From Pelagihabitans sp963710535 (GTDB taxonomy: Bacteria; Bacteroidota; Bacteroidia; Flavobacteriales; Flavobacteriaceae), in assembly GCA_963710535.1 (NCBI GenBank), contig CAVQAW010000003.1:558001-622000 (forward strand): 64,000 bases of DNA, given 5' to 3'. The translations under genes and the position numbers were made by a program. Under the pieces are notes generated by a model. It had not been told where the DNA came from. It saw nothing but the letters and a program-made list of their open reading frames with translations, and ran no database searches. Position 1 is the stretch's first letter. Each line of letters starts with the position of its first letter. Shown piece after piece: positions 24,545-33,043 of the stretch.

Positions 24545-26935
24545 TCAATTTAATTTATGTCCTAAGTGGTTGGTCATTACGGTGGTAAAAACGACAATAC
24601 TAATAGAGCTCAGGGGCATCAGGATCGCAGCGATCACCGGCTGTAATTGCCCAGTGACGGCGAAGCCAAGTCCCACTATATTGTAGAGCAACGACAATAC
24701 AAAACTCATCTTGATGATGTTCATCGCCTTTTTTGAAGCCCATACGTATTCGTATAAATTTTTGAAATTGGAGGCCGCCAGGATACCATCACAGGCAGGT
24801 GAAAAGACGTTGACGTTTTCGGATATGGCAATGCCGACATCGCTCTGCGCCAAGGCGCCCGCATCGTTCAATCCATCACCGACCATCATGACCTGTTTGC
24901 CATTTTCCTGGAGCGATTTTATGAATTCCAGTTTTTCGGCTGGCTGCTGGTTGAAATACATCGGAGTGAGTTTGGGAAGCAACTGTTCCAATTGGGTCCG
25001 CTCCCCCTCATTGTCGCCCGATAAGATGGCCAGTTCCATGGTCTCGGCCATGGCGAGGAACAATTCAGCGGTACCTTGCCTGTAATGGTTTTGGAAGACA
25101 TAGCGCCCCTTGTAAATGTCGTTGCTGCTCACATGCACTTCGGTATTGAGAATATCGGGGGTATGGGGATTGCCTACGAATTCGGAAGATCCCACCTTGA
25201 TCCGACTGTCACCTTTGGCCCCTTCCACACCTCTGCCCAAATATTCCTGGTAGTCATCAAGGGTCATGATCTGTTGTTCTGCCAGCATGGTATACAGGGC
25301 CCTGCTCAGGGGGTGGTTCGAGGCCCTCAGGGTATTTTTCAGCAGGGATTCCTCTTCGGGCGAAAGTGCCATCCCCTCGAACGAAGCACCGTTTTTCTGC
25401 GCTGTGGTGATCGTGCCGGTCTTATCGAAGATTGCCGTATCTATCTTGGCAAGGCGCTCAATGGTCTTGGTGTCTTTCAAGTAAAACTTTTTCTTACCGA
25501 AAATGCGCAACATGTTCCCTAAGGTAAAAGGGGCCGCCAAAGCAATGGCGCAGGGGCATGCGATGATCAGCACCGCCGTGAATACATTCATTGCCTTGCT
25601 GGGATCGACAAGCAACCAAAATGCGGTAGCGATGAAAGCGATGGTCAAAACAGCGATTGTAAAGCGTTTTCCGATACTATCGGTCAAGGTCTGGAATTTG
25701 CTTGCCTTATCGCTCGAAAAAATCGAATTGCCCCAAAGTTGGGTGAGATAACTCTGGGAGACCGTTTTCAGAGCTTCGATCTCCAGGGCACCTTGCAATT
25801 GCTTTCCACCGGCATACACCTTGTCCCCGGCAGCTCTTTCCACCGGGTCGGATTCTCCTGAAACAAAGCTATAATCGATTTTGGTGTCGCCGCGGATGAT
25901 GATGCCATCGACCGGTATGAGTTCACCATTCCTGATCAAAAGGATATCCCCTCTTTCAATTTCCCGTACCGGGATGGTTTCTTCCCTACCATGGAGCCCG
26001 ATCTTGGTGACCGCGATGGGAAAGTATGATTTGTAGTCGCGTTCGAAAGACAAAAAGGAATAGGTTTTTTGCTGGAAAAATTTCCCCAGCAACAAAAAAA
26101 ACACCAGTCCGGTGAGACTGTCAAAAAATCCAGATCCAAGCTGCAACATTATATCCATGGTACTTCGCAGAAACAGAACAATGATGCCCAAGGCTATGGG
26201 AACATCGATGCTCAATATCTTGGAGCGAAGGCCCTTGTAGGCCGAAACGAAGTAGTCGCTGGCGGCATAGAAGACCACGGGGAGCGAAAAGGCGAACATG
26301 AGCCAGCGAAACAAGCCCTGGTATTGGTTGAGCCAGAATTCGCCACCACTGCCTTTGCTGCTGGCCAGATCAAAATATTCGGGAAAGGAAAGGAACATAA
26401 CATTGCCAAATGCAAACCCAGCCACGCCCAATTTATAAATAAGACTACGGTCTATCGCTTTCTTTTCTTTCCCGTAATCATCCAATGAAATATAGGGTTC
26501 ATAACCGATGTGTGTCAGTAGCACCACCAGCTCCTTCAATGAAAATGCCCCGGTATTGTATGAAATCCTTACTGTTTTTTTGGGAAAATCGACCATCGAA
26601 CTTTTGATGGAAGGGTGCAGTTGATGAAGGTTTTCCAGTATCCAAATACAGGAACTGCAGTGAATGGTGGGGATATATAGGTTTATGATCTGAAGACCGG
26701 TATCGCTGAACTCAGTCAGTTTTTCGCATATGGCCGGGTTATCGAGAAAATCGTATTTCCCTTCGACCACTTTGGGCGAATTTCCCGCAGCCCTCTGAAG
26801 GGAATAATATTCGGTTAGCCCATGTGAAGCAAAGATTTCATAAACGGTTTTACAACCATTACAGCAAAAATCCTTTCCATCAAAGACAATGATCGTGCCC
26901 TCACAATCGTCACCGCAATGATAACAGTTGGTCAT
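24545..26935 (-). CDS. ccoI: CcoI/FixI, copper-exporting P1B-type ATPase for cbb3 oxidase
   Basis: The protein has 796 residues from ATG 26935; a TTG two codons upstream is less likely. The N-terminus has a Cys-rich domain (CYHCGDDCEG, CCNGC) and a heavy-metal-associated domain with HCSSCIW. Eight membrane helices follow, with the ion-path motif ACPCAIALAAP. Catalytic motifs are FDKTGTIT (phosphorylated Asp), HPLSRALY and GDGLNDAGALA. CcoI supplies copper to the cbb3 CuB centre from the cytoplasm. It is divergent from the FNR-like regulator gene, and both share one FNR-type site. Confidence 0.94.
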   Translation of the reverse strand: MTNCYHCGDDCEGTIIVFDGKDFCCNGCKTVYEIFASHGLTEYYSLQRAAGNSPKVVEGKYDFLDNPAICEKLTEFSDTGLQIINLYIPTIHCSSCIWILENLHQLHPSIKSSMVDFPKKTVRISYNTGAFSLKELVVLLTHIGYEPYISLDDYGKEKKAIDRSLIYKLGVAGFAFGNVMFLSFPEYFDLASSKGSGGEFWLNQYQGLFRWLMFAFSLPVVFYAASDYFVSAYKGLRSKILSIDVPIALGIIVLFLRSTMDIMLQLGSGFFDSLTGLVFFLLLGKFFQQKTYSFLSFERDYKSYFPIAVTKIGLHGREETIPVREIERGDILLIRNGELIPVDGIIIRGDTKIDYSFVSGESDPVERAAGDKVYAGGKQLQGALEIEALKTVSQSYLTQLWGNSIFSSDKASKFQTLTDSIGKRFTIAVLTIAFIATAFWLLVDPSKAMNVFTAVLIIACPCAIALAAPFTLGNMLRIFGKKKFYLKDTKTIERLAKIDTAIFDKTGTITTAQKNGASFEGMALSPEEESLLKNTLRASNHPLSRALYTMLAEQQIMTLDDYQEYLGRGVEGAKGDSRIKVGSSEFVGNPHTPDILNTEVHVSSNDIYKGRYVFQNHYRQGTAELFLAMAETMELAILSGDNEGERTQLEQLLPKLTPMYFNQQPAEKLEFIKSLQENGKQVMMVGDGLNDAGALAQSDVGIAISENVNVFSPACDGILAASNFKNLYEYVWASKKAMNIIKMSFVLSLLYNIVGLGFAVTGQLQPVIAAILMPLSSISIVVFTTVMTNHLGHKLN

Positions 26936-26964
26936 ATTCAATCACATTTGCTTCATACCTGCAG

Positions 26965-27038
26965 CAAAGATGTACAGGGCAGTATCCTTAAAACATGATA
27001 TTTGTCAGGTTTTCTTATTTTAGTTGCCATTAATTTTA
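26965..27038. promoter_or_regulatory. Shared FNR-type site between divergent ccoI and fnr-like promoters
   Basis: TGATATTTGTCA (26996-27007, centre 27001.5) lies between two outward -7 boxes. TAATTTTA (27031-27038) on the plus strand serves the regulator gene, and CATCTTTG (26965-26972 on the minus strand) serves ccoI. Each box centre is 33 bp from the site centre. One bound dimer could therefore activate both directions in class II mode. Confidence 0.72.
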
Positions 27039-27063
27039 CCGCAGAACACTAAGCCCGCTAGGT

Positions 27064-27759
27064 ATGACAAGCAGATGTGAAAATTGTATTGTTCGACAGT
27101 TCAATGCCTTACGGGCAATGAACAAAGAGGAACTCAAAAAGGTTTCAGACTCAAAAATCACCAAATCCATAAAAAAAGGAGAGGCGTTATTTGGGGAAGG
27201 AGATAAGCTCGATGGCGTATTCTGTGTCCGTGATGGGGTATCGAAGCTGTCAAAATTGAGTGCGAATGGCAAGAATCAAATCGTGAAACTGGTCAGCAAA
27301 GGCGAGGTGATGGGCCAGCGATCGGTCATCACCGAAGAGTCGACAAACTTGAGTGCGGTGGCAGTGAGCGATATGGAAGTTTGCTTCATTCCGAAAGAAA
27401 GTATCGTGAATACCCTAAATACCAATCCAAATTTTACGGTGGAAGTATTGCGACATATGGCCCACGACTTAAAACAGGCCGATGATGTTATTGTGAACAT
27501 GTCACAAAAAACTGTAAAACAGAGGGTTGCAGAGGCATTTCTATATCTGAAGCATCATTTTGGAGAAGACAAAGATGGCTTTTTGATGCTCATACTTTCA
27601 CGTGAAGATATAGCGAATGTGGTGGGTACCGCTACGGAATCGTGTATCCGGATCATCTCGGAATTCAAGAAAAAAGGATGGCTGAAAACCTCGGGCAAAA
27701 AAATTGGGGTGACCAACGAAAGGAAACTTCTAGATCTGATAGAGGGATTTCAAACCTGA
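27064..27759 (+). CDS. Crp/Fnr-family regulator, FNR-like, likely controller of the low-oxygen regulon
   Basis: The 231-residue protein has an N-terminal CENC (C5, C8), a cyclic-nucleotide-like beta-roll (about 30-115), the long dimer helix (120-150) and a winged helix-turn-helix (about 180-225) with recognition helix GTATESCIRIISEF. C107 aligns with the fourth FNR cluster ligand (C122 of E. coli). The third FNR cysteine (C29) has no counterpart, but C54 is an extra cysteine that might complete a cluster. Glu and Arg at the usual DNA-contact places of the recognition helix fit a TGA half-site. The gene is flanked by two TGAY-N4-RTCA sites, the second overlapping its stop codon. Confidence 0.9.
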   Translation: MTSRCENCIVRQFNALRAMNKEELKKVSDSKITKSIKKGEALFGEGDKLDGVFCVRDGVSKLSKLSANGKNQIVKLVSKGEVMGQRSVITEESTNLSAVAVSDMEVCFIPKESIVNTLNTNPNFTVEVLRHMAHDLKQADDVIVNMSQKTVKQRVAEAFLYLKHHFGEDKDGFLMLILSREDIANVVGTATESCIRIISEFKKKGWLKTSGKKIGVTNERKLLDLIEGFQT

Positions 27760-27799
27760 CTTTTGTCATAGTTTGCCCATGTTCACCAGCCTATTTTTA
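27757..27799 (+). promoter_or_regulatory. FNR-type site and promoter of the second usp gene
   Basis: TGACTTTTGTCA (27757-27768) begins with the TGA stop codon of the FNR-like gene. Its centre (27762.5) is 33 bp upstream of the centre of a -7 box TATTTTTA (27792-27799). The usp ATG follows at 27822. Confidence 0.72.
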
Positions 27800-27821
27800 C
27801 CCCTGAAATAGATTGGAACCC

Positions 27822-28724
27822 ATGAAGAATATTTTGATTCCCACCGACTTTTCGGAAAACGCTTGGAACGCTACAAAGTATGCCCTCGAGCTTTATAAAA
27901 AGGAAGAATGTACCTTTCATCTGCTCAACACCTATACCCCTGCCATTGCCAATAGCAGGTTTATGGCCTCCAACCTATATACAAATGTAAAAGATGAAGG
28001 GGCGCATTCCTATTCCGAGACCGGACTCAAACACCTCTTATCGCGTATCACAAAATCATATGGCCGTAACAACTACCATTATAAGACCATCTCCTCCTTC
28101 AATTTATTGATCGATGAGATCAAGGCAGTCGTTGAAGCTGAGGGAATCGATTTGATCGTGGCAGGAACCAAAGGTGCCTCGGGCCTGGCAGATGTGTTTA
28201 TGGGCAGCAATACGGTCCGCATGATCAAATCGATCAAAAACTGCCCTGTTTTGGCCGTTCCCAATCATTTCAAATTCAAAAAACCCTCTGAAATAGCATT
28301 TGCCACTGATTTTAACCGATTCTACACCACTTCGGAATTACAGCCCTTAATCGATTTGGCAACGGCCTTCGATGCGGTGGTGCGCATTGTACACGTGCAA
28401 TATGAAATCAAGGCATTGAGCGAGCTGCAACAGTTCAATTTGAACATGCTCAGGAAATATTTGATGGGGGTCGAACATTACGTCCATACAGTATCCGAGT
28501 TGAATTCCGTCTCCAAAACCCTCGAGATTTTCGCCGAGGAACTGGAGATCCATCTCCTTGCCATGCTGAACTATCAACACAGCTACATGGAACAGCTCAC
28601 TCGTGAGCCCATCGTAAAGCGACTTGTTTTTCACACCGAGATTCCGCTGCTGGTCATTCCTGAACTCGGTATGGGCGGGGTCAACAGACCAAAGCTACGG
28701 GAAGAAAATCGAATGGTGCATTAA
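27822..28724 (+). CDS. Universal stress protein, two UspA-like domains
   Basis: The protein has 300 residues from ATG 27822 (MKNILIPTDFSENAWNATKY). A TTG nine bases upstream is a weaker alternative. The first domain is complete, with the nucleotide-binding signature GTKGASGLADVFMGSNT. The second lacks the glycine motif (residues near NYQHSYMEQL), so it is likely a non-binding, degenerate domain. It has its own FNR-type promoter, which suggests induction under low oxygen together with cbb3 oxidase and N2O reductase. It is similar in build to the protein at the left edge. Confidence 0.9.
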   Translation: MKNILIPTDFSENAWNATKYALELYKKEECTFHLLNTYTPAIANSRFMASNLYTNVKDEGAHSYSETGLKHLLSRITKSYGRNNYHYKTISSFNLLIDEIKAVVEAEGIDLIVAGTKGASGLADVFMGSNTVRMIKSIKNCPVLAVPNHFKFKKPSEIAFATDFNRFYTTSELQPLIDLATAFDAVVRIVHVQYEIKALSELQQFNLNMLRKYLMGVEHYVHTVSELNSVSKTLEIFAEELEIHLLAMLNYQHSYMEQLTREPIVKRLVFHTEIPLLVIPELGMGGVNRPKLREENRMVH

Positions 28725-28833
28725 GGACACTTTTTTTCCTTGGTCTTGCCAGATTCAAGGATGATCAATTATTGGTGATTGGGCTTTACGGTTAGCAAAA
28801 AGGACACTATATTTGCCGACTCCAAGAGCAATG

Positions 28834-28917
28834 GCCCACGTGGTGAAATTGGTAGACATGCCATCTTGAGGGGGTGGTGTTCGAAAGGACGTGCTGGTTC
28901 GAATCCAGTCGTGGGCA
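28834..28917 (+). tRNA. tRNA-Leu (anticodon GAG)
   Basis: The acceptor stem GCCCACG (28834-28840) pairs with CGTGGGC (28910-28916), with discriminator A at 28917. The D-arm has AAATTGGTAGACA. The anticodon stem CCATC pairs with GGTGG around loop TTGAGGG, anticodon GAG. A long class II variable arm (GTGTTCGAAAGGACGTGC region) and a T-arm (TGGTTCGAATCCA) follow. CCA is not encoded. It reads CUC and CUU codons. Confidence 0.95.
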
Positions 28918-28923
28918 CTTAAT

Positions 28924-28964
28924 AACCGTTATCGATCAAAGACCGGTAACGGTTTCTTTTTTTG
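28924..28964 (+). terminator. Intrinsic terminator after tRNA-Leu
   Basis: AACCGTTA (28924-28931) and TAACGGTT (28947-28954) form an 8-bp stem followed by TCTTTTTTTG. It lies 6 bp after the tRNA. Confidence 0.8.
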
Positions 28965-29362
28965 TCCTTTAAAGCCAAACAATATCATCTGCGGCGCATC
29001 CGAACATTGCGATTGTTCTTCCCTTGCACCAAAAATTTCCTTTCATGATAGCTATCTCAAATGCACTTAATCTCATTGCATATCCTTTTCCAAAAATCAA
29101 TGGCATTGCAAAATGAATTAACTGGGGCAGTGGTTCCCGGTACCGATCTAGAAAAAAAAATTCGGGTTTTGATTGCTTTTTGGCCATTAATGCAATACTT
29201 CATCATTTCCTATAAATTTATTGATTTAACAGTACGATGAAGTATCGGGTAAATCTCAGGCTTCGACAGGGCACAATTTTATGCCCAATCAAAAAATTAA
29301 CGCAACCTTCTGATACAAACTAAGATAAAATCGTAAATTTGTTTAACGATAACTACCTAAAC
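28965..29362. other. Gene-free stretch with a long-spaced inverted repeat and the crt promoter
   Basis: No convincing gene is visible between the tRNA terminator and the MerR gene. A perfect 10-bp inverted repeat, ATACTTCATC (29195-29204) and GATGAAGTAT (29236-29245), has a 31-bp AT-rich spacer. A perfect -7 box TAAATTTG (29334-29341) marks the promoter of the carotenoid operon; the ATG at 29363 is 21 bp beyond. The inverted repeat lies about 90-140 bp upstream of the box and could bind a regulator. Confidence 0.5.
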
Positions 29363-30265
29363 ATGAACAATGTTAAGAAATCCTTCAGTATTCGGGATCT
29401 TGAAAATCTTTCGGGCATAAAGGCGCATACCATAAGGATTTGGGAGAAAAGGTACAATCTTTTATCGCCCGATCGAACCGAAACCAATATCCGAAACTAT
29501 AGCCTGGCCAGCCTTCAAAAGCTGCTCAACATCACCATGTTATATAACAATGGCTTTAAAATTTCAAAGATAGCCCGAATCAAAGAGCAGGATATTCCGG
29601 TCATGGTCAAGGAAATCGTTGCCAAGAACAGCATCAAAAACCATGCAATCAACGCATTTAAAATGGCGATGATCAATTTTGACCAGACCTTGTTCATCAA
29701 CACCTATAACGGACTTTTGGCCGAACGGTCGTTCCGGGAAATTTTCACCGAGGTGTTCATTCCACTCTTGAACGAATTGGGACTGCTTTGGCAAACAGAT
29801 ACCATTAGCCCAGCCCATGAGCACTTTATCACCGGTTTGATCAAACAAAAAATACAGACCAGTACCGAAAAATTGCAGCATCTGGAACCGACCAAGAAAG
29901 ATAAGGTGTTCGTCCTCTTTCTACCGGAAAATGAAATTCATGAAATCGGGTTGCTTTACCTCAATTACGAAATCGTACTTCGTGGCTATAAATCAATCTA
30001 TCTGGGGCAAACCATCCCCTTGGAAAATTTGGTGGATATCATGAAATTCTACGATAACCTAAATTTTGTGTCGTATTTCACCGTTGTGCCCACAAAGGAC
30101 GGGATACAGGACTATGTAGAAGAATTCGATAAGATTTCACAAGAAAACAACAATACCGCAAAATTGTGGGTGCTCGGCCGTCAAACTCAATATCTCGATA
30201 AGTCACTTCTTCCAGATTCTGTCAAAAAATATACGTCGATCGAACGGGTCGTCGAGGAACTGTAA
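29363..30265 (+). CDS. MerR-family B12-dependent regulator, CarH/LitR-like, of carotenoid genes
   Basis: The protein has 300 residues from ATG 29363; the in-frame TTG at 29339 lies inside the -7 box. Residues 8-75 form a MerR winged helix (FSIRDLENLSGIKAHTIRIW). Residues 95-170 form a four-helix B12-binding cap with the W-x9-E-H motif (W143, E153, H154). Residues 181-300 form a Rossmann B12-binding domain with ExHxxG (E191, H193, G196), H193 being the expected lower axial ligand. In CarH these residues bind adenosylcobalamin; light breaks the Co-C bond and the repressor tetramer falls apart. It is the first gene before crtI (26-bp gap), so it should repress carotenoid genes in the dark. The mechanism is inferred from motifs. 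Confidence 0.9.
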   Translation: MNNVKKSFSIRDLENLSGIKAHTIRIWEKRYNLLSPDRTETNIRNYSLASLQKLLNITMLYNNGFKISKIARIKEQDIPVMVKEIVAKNSIKNHAINAFKMAMINFDQTLFINTYNGLLAERSFREIFTEVFIPLLNELGLLWQTDTISPAHEHFITGLIKQKIQTSTEKLQHLEPTKKDKVFVLFLPENEIHEIGLLYLNYEIVLRGYKSIYLGQTIPLENLVDIMKFYDNLNFVSYFTVVPTKDGIQDYVEEFDKISQENNNTAKLWVLGRQTQYLDKSLLPDSVKKYTSIERVVEEL

Positions 30266-30291
30266 CGGCAATAAGCGCCCAATCCAATAAA

Positions 30292-31755
30292 ATGAGCAAA
30301 AAAATTGTCGTGATCGGTTCCGGATTTTCATCTCTCTCAGCTGCGTGCTATTTGGCAAAGGCGGGTTTTGAAGTGTCTCTGTATGAAAAGAACGAAACCC
30401 TTGGGGGCAGGTGCAGGCAGTTGATCAAAAGCGGTTTTACCTTTGATATCGGTCCCAGTTGGTATTGGATGCCCGACATCTTCGATAAATTTTTTGCCGA
30501 TTTCGGCAAGAAAAGATCCGATTATTATGCGTTGGATAAATTGAGTCCTGCCTACAAGATCTTCTTTGCAGATGAAGTGGTCACCATTGGTGATACCATG
30601 GAAAAAATCGCGTTAGAATTTGAGCGGTTGGAGAAAGGAAGCTCCGTACACCTTAGAAAGTTTATCGCGCAAGCCCAGGAAAACTACGATATTGCCATCA
30701 ACAAGGTGGTGCTGAGGCCGGGCTTATCCCCATTTGAATTGGTCACCCCTGAAACCATTGTTAGGGTCGATCAATTTTTTAAGACGATAAGCGGCCAGGT
30801 TCGCAAACGTTTCAAAAACCCTAAATTGGTCGCTACCTTGGAGTTTCCGGTGCTTTTTTTGGGGGCAAAACCCAATAACACCCCATCGTTTTACAGTTTT
30901 ATGAACTATGCAGATTTTGGACTGGGTACCTGGCACCCCCAAGGAGGCATGTATGAAATCATCAAGGCCATGCAGGCCTTGGCAACGGAGCTCGGCGTGA
31001 AGATTCATACCGCCAGTGCGGTCGATAAAATAAGGGTGAACAACGGTAAAGCCATCGGCATAACGGTCAATGGAAGGAACATCGACGCCGAACTGGTGCT
31101 TTCCGGTGCCGATTACCACCATTCCGAAACCCTTTTGGACGAAGATTACCGTCAATATTCGGAAGCGTACTGGGAAGGCAAGACCTTTGCCCCTTCTTCC
31201 CTCCTATTTTATGTGGGTTTTGATAAAAAATTGAAGCAGGTAGAGCATCACAACCTGTTCTTCGATACCGATTTTGAAAGGCATGCCCAAGAAATTTATG
31301 ATACGCCAAAATGGCCGACCGATCCGTTGTTCTATGTGAATTTTCCTTCGATAACCGATGCCTCGATGGCGCCGGAGGGTTGTGAAACCGGATTCTTTTT
31401 GGTGCCGATAGCCCCTGATCTTGAAGATACGCCCGAATTGCGCGAACAATATTTTGAAATCATCCTGGGCAGATTCGAGGAACGCACTGGTGAAACTGTA
31501 AGAAATAATATTATATTTAAAGAATCCTTTTGTGTCAAAGACTTTAAGGAACAGTACAACTCATATAAGGGCAATGCTTATGGAATGGCAAATACGTTGC
31601 TCCAAACGGCATTTCTAAGACCAAAGTTGAAGAGTAGGAAAGTAAAGAACCTTTTCTTTACCGGACAACTAACAGTACCGGGGCCAGGTGTGCCCCCTTC
31701 TCTGATTTCGGGTAAATTGGTGTCGGAATTAATCGTTAAAACCCCTAGATCATGA
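30292..31755 (+). CDS. crtI: CrtI, phytoene desaturase
   Basis: The 487-residue protein has an N-terminal FAD-binding motif (VVIGSGFSSLSAACYLAKAG, with the E-K ribose-binding end LYEKNETLGGRC) and a C-terminal CrtI signature (FFTGQLTVPGPGVPPSLISG). It converts phytoene to lycopene by four desaturations at the membrane. Its stop overlaps the crtB start by 4 bp. It is homologous to the second CrtI-type gene four positions downstream, and order identifies this copy as the phytoene enzyme. Confidence 0.93.
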   Translation: MSKKIVVIGSGFSSLSAACYLAKAGFEVSLYEKNETLGGRCRQLIKSGFTFDIGPSWYWMPDIFDKFFADFGKKRSDYYALDKLSPAYKIFFADEVVTIGDTMEKIALEFERLEKGSSVHLRKFIAQAQENYDIAINKVVLRPGLSPFELVTPETIVRVDQFFKTISGQVRKRFKNPKLVATLEFPVLFLGAKPNNTPSFYSFMNYADFGLGTWHPQGGMYEIIKAMQALATELGVKIHTASAVDKIRVNNGKAIGITVNGRNIDAELVLSGADYHHSETLLDEDYRQYSEAYWEGKTFAPSSLLFYVGFDKKLKQVEHHNLFFDTDFERHAQEIYDTPKWPTDPLFYVNFPSITDASMAPEGCETGFFLVPIAPDLEDTPELREQYFEIILGRFEERTGETVRNNIIFKESFCVKDFKEQYNSYKGNAYGMANTLLQTAFLRPKLKSRKVKNLFFTGQLTVPGPGVPPSLISGKLVSELIVKTPRS

Positions 31756-32591
31756 AATCGATTTTTGATCAAGTTTCCTATCATTGCAGCAAAGTGGTGA
31801 CCGAATCCTATAGCACCTCTTTTGCCTTGGCGACCAAAATGTTGGGCAGTGCCATCAGGAGCGATATTTATAATATTTATGGTTTTGTGCGCTTTGCCGA
31901 TGAAATCGTGGATACTTTCCATGATTATGATAAGGTTTACCTTTTTGAGAAATTCGAAAAAGATTTGGAGGATGCCATTGCCCATAAGATCAGTCTCAAT
32001 CCCATTCTCAATTCGTTTCAACATACCTATCACAAGTATGGCATATCCCGTGATCTGGTCGATGCGTTCATGAAAAGCATGAAAATGGACCTGCACAAGT
32101 CGGTATATCGTACCGAGGAGGAGTACAAGGCTTATATTTACGGTTCGGCCGATGTGGTGGGCTTGATGTGTTTGACGGTATTCGTGAAGGGTGACCGGCT
32201 GCATTACGAAACCTTGAAGCAATCGGCCATGTCTTTGGGCTCTGCCTTTCAAAAAGTGAATTTCTTGAGAGATCTTAAAGCAGATTTCGAAGGGCTGAAC
32301 CGCACTTATTTTCCAAATACAAATTTGATGGAACTCGATGAGGCTTCCAAAAAGAGGATCGTAGAAGAAATAAGTCAAGATTTTGCGTTAGGTTACGCGG
32401 GAATCGTGCAATTGCCCGACGATGCAAAGTTCGGGGTCTATACCGCTTACCGATATTACGGAAAACTGCTCAAGAAGCTGCAGAAGACCCCTCCGATTGA
32501 AATTAAAAATGCGCGGATCAGGGTGCCAAACTATGAAAAATTTGGCCTATTGGCCCAATCCTATGTTAACTGTAAATTGAATTTGATCTAA
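31752..32591 (+). CDS. crtB: CrtB, phytoene synthase
   Basis: The 279-residue protein condenses two geranylgeranyl diphosphates to phytoene. Aspartate-rich motifs are FVRFADEIVDTFHDYD (first DxxxD, about residue 45) and NFLRDLKADFEGLNRTYFP (second, about residue 170). The N-terminus has the family's SYSTSFALATKML. It overlaps crtI by 4 bp and abuts crtZ directly. Confidence 0.95.
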   Translation: MKSIFDQVSYHCSKVVTESYSTSFALATKMLGSAIRSDIYNIYGFVRFADEIVDTFHDYDKVYLFEKFEKDLEDAIAHKISLNPILNSFQHTYHKYGISRDLVDAFMKSMKMDLHKSVYRTEEEYKAYIYGSADVVGLMCLTVFVKGDRLHYETLKQSAMSLGSAFQKVNFLRDLKADFEGLNRTYFPNTNLMELDEASKKRIVEEISQDFALGYAGIVQLPDDAKFGVYTAYRYYGKLLKKLQKTPPIEIKNARIRVPNYEKFGLLAQSYVNCKLNLI

Positions 32592-33041
32592 ATGGAAACC
32601 GCATTGGGAATATTGATTTTTTTGGGCGTTTTTTCCTTTATGGAATTCATGGCATGGTTCACCCATAAATATGTCATGCACGGATTTCTTTGGAGCCTGC
32701 ATAAAGACCACCACAAAAAAGACCATGATTCTTGGTTCGAACGAAATGATGCTTTCTTTTTGTTCTATGCCGTATTGAGCATGTCGTTCATCATGTTGGC
32801 ATCCAATTCTGATTTTTGGTATGGATGGCCGATCGGTTTCGGCATTATGGCTTACGGGGCCACTTATTTTTTGGTTCACGACATCTTCATTCACCAACGC
32901 TTCAAAATCTTTAGAAACGCGAACAATTGGTATGCCAGGGGGGTGAGAAGGGCGCACAAAATGCACCACAAACACCTAGGTAAAGGCGATGGGGAATGCT
33001 TTGGGATGCTCTTCGTGCCTTTTAAATATTTCAAAAAATAA
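32592..33041 (+). CDS. crtZ: CrtZ, beta-carotene hydroxylase (non-heme di-iron)
   Basis: The 149-residue membrane protein has the histidine clusters of fatty-acid-hydroxylase-type carotenoid hydroxylases: HKYVMH, HKDHHKKDH, HDIFIHQRF and HKMHHKH. It adds 3-hydroxyl groups to beta-ionone rings. The gene starts at the base after the crtB stop. Its presence means a cyclised carotenoid is made, although no cyclase gene is in the operon. Confidence 0.93.
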   Translation: METALGILIFLGVFSFMEFMAWFTHKYVMHGFLWSLHKDHHKKDHDSWFERNDAFFLFYAVLSMSFIMLASNSDFWYGWPIGFGIMAYGATYFLVHDIFIHQRFKIFRNANNWYARGVRRAHKMHHKHLGKGDGECFGMLFVPFKYFKK

Positions 33042-33043
33042 AA

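Noticed and set aside
28969..29187. 72-codon minus-strand frame after the tRNA
   Set aside because: No family resemblance and no promoter; it stands alone in an AT-rich gap. A real small gene cannot be fully excluded.
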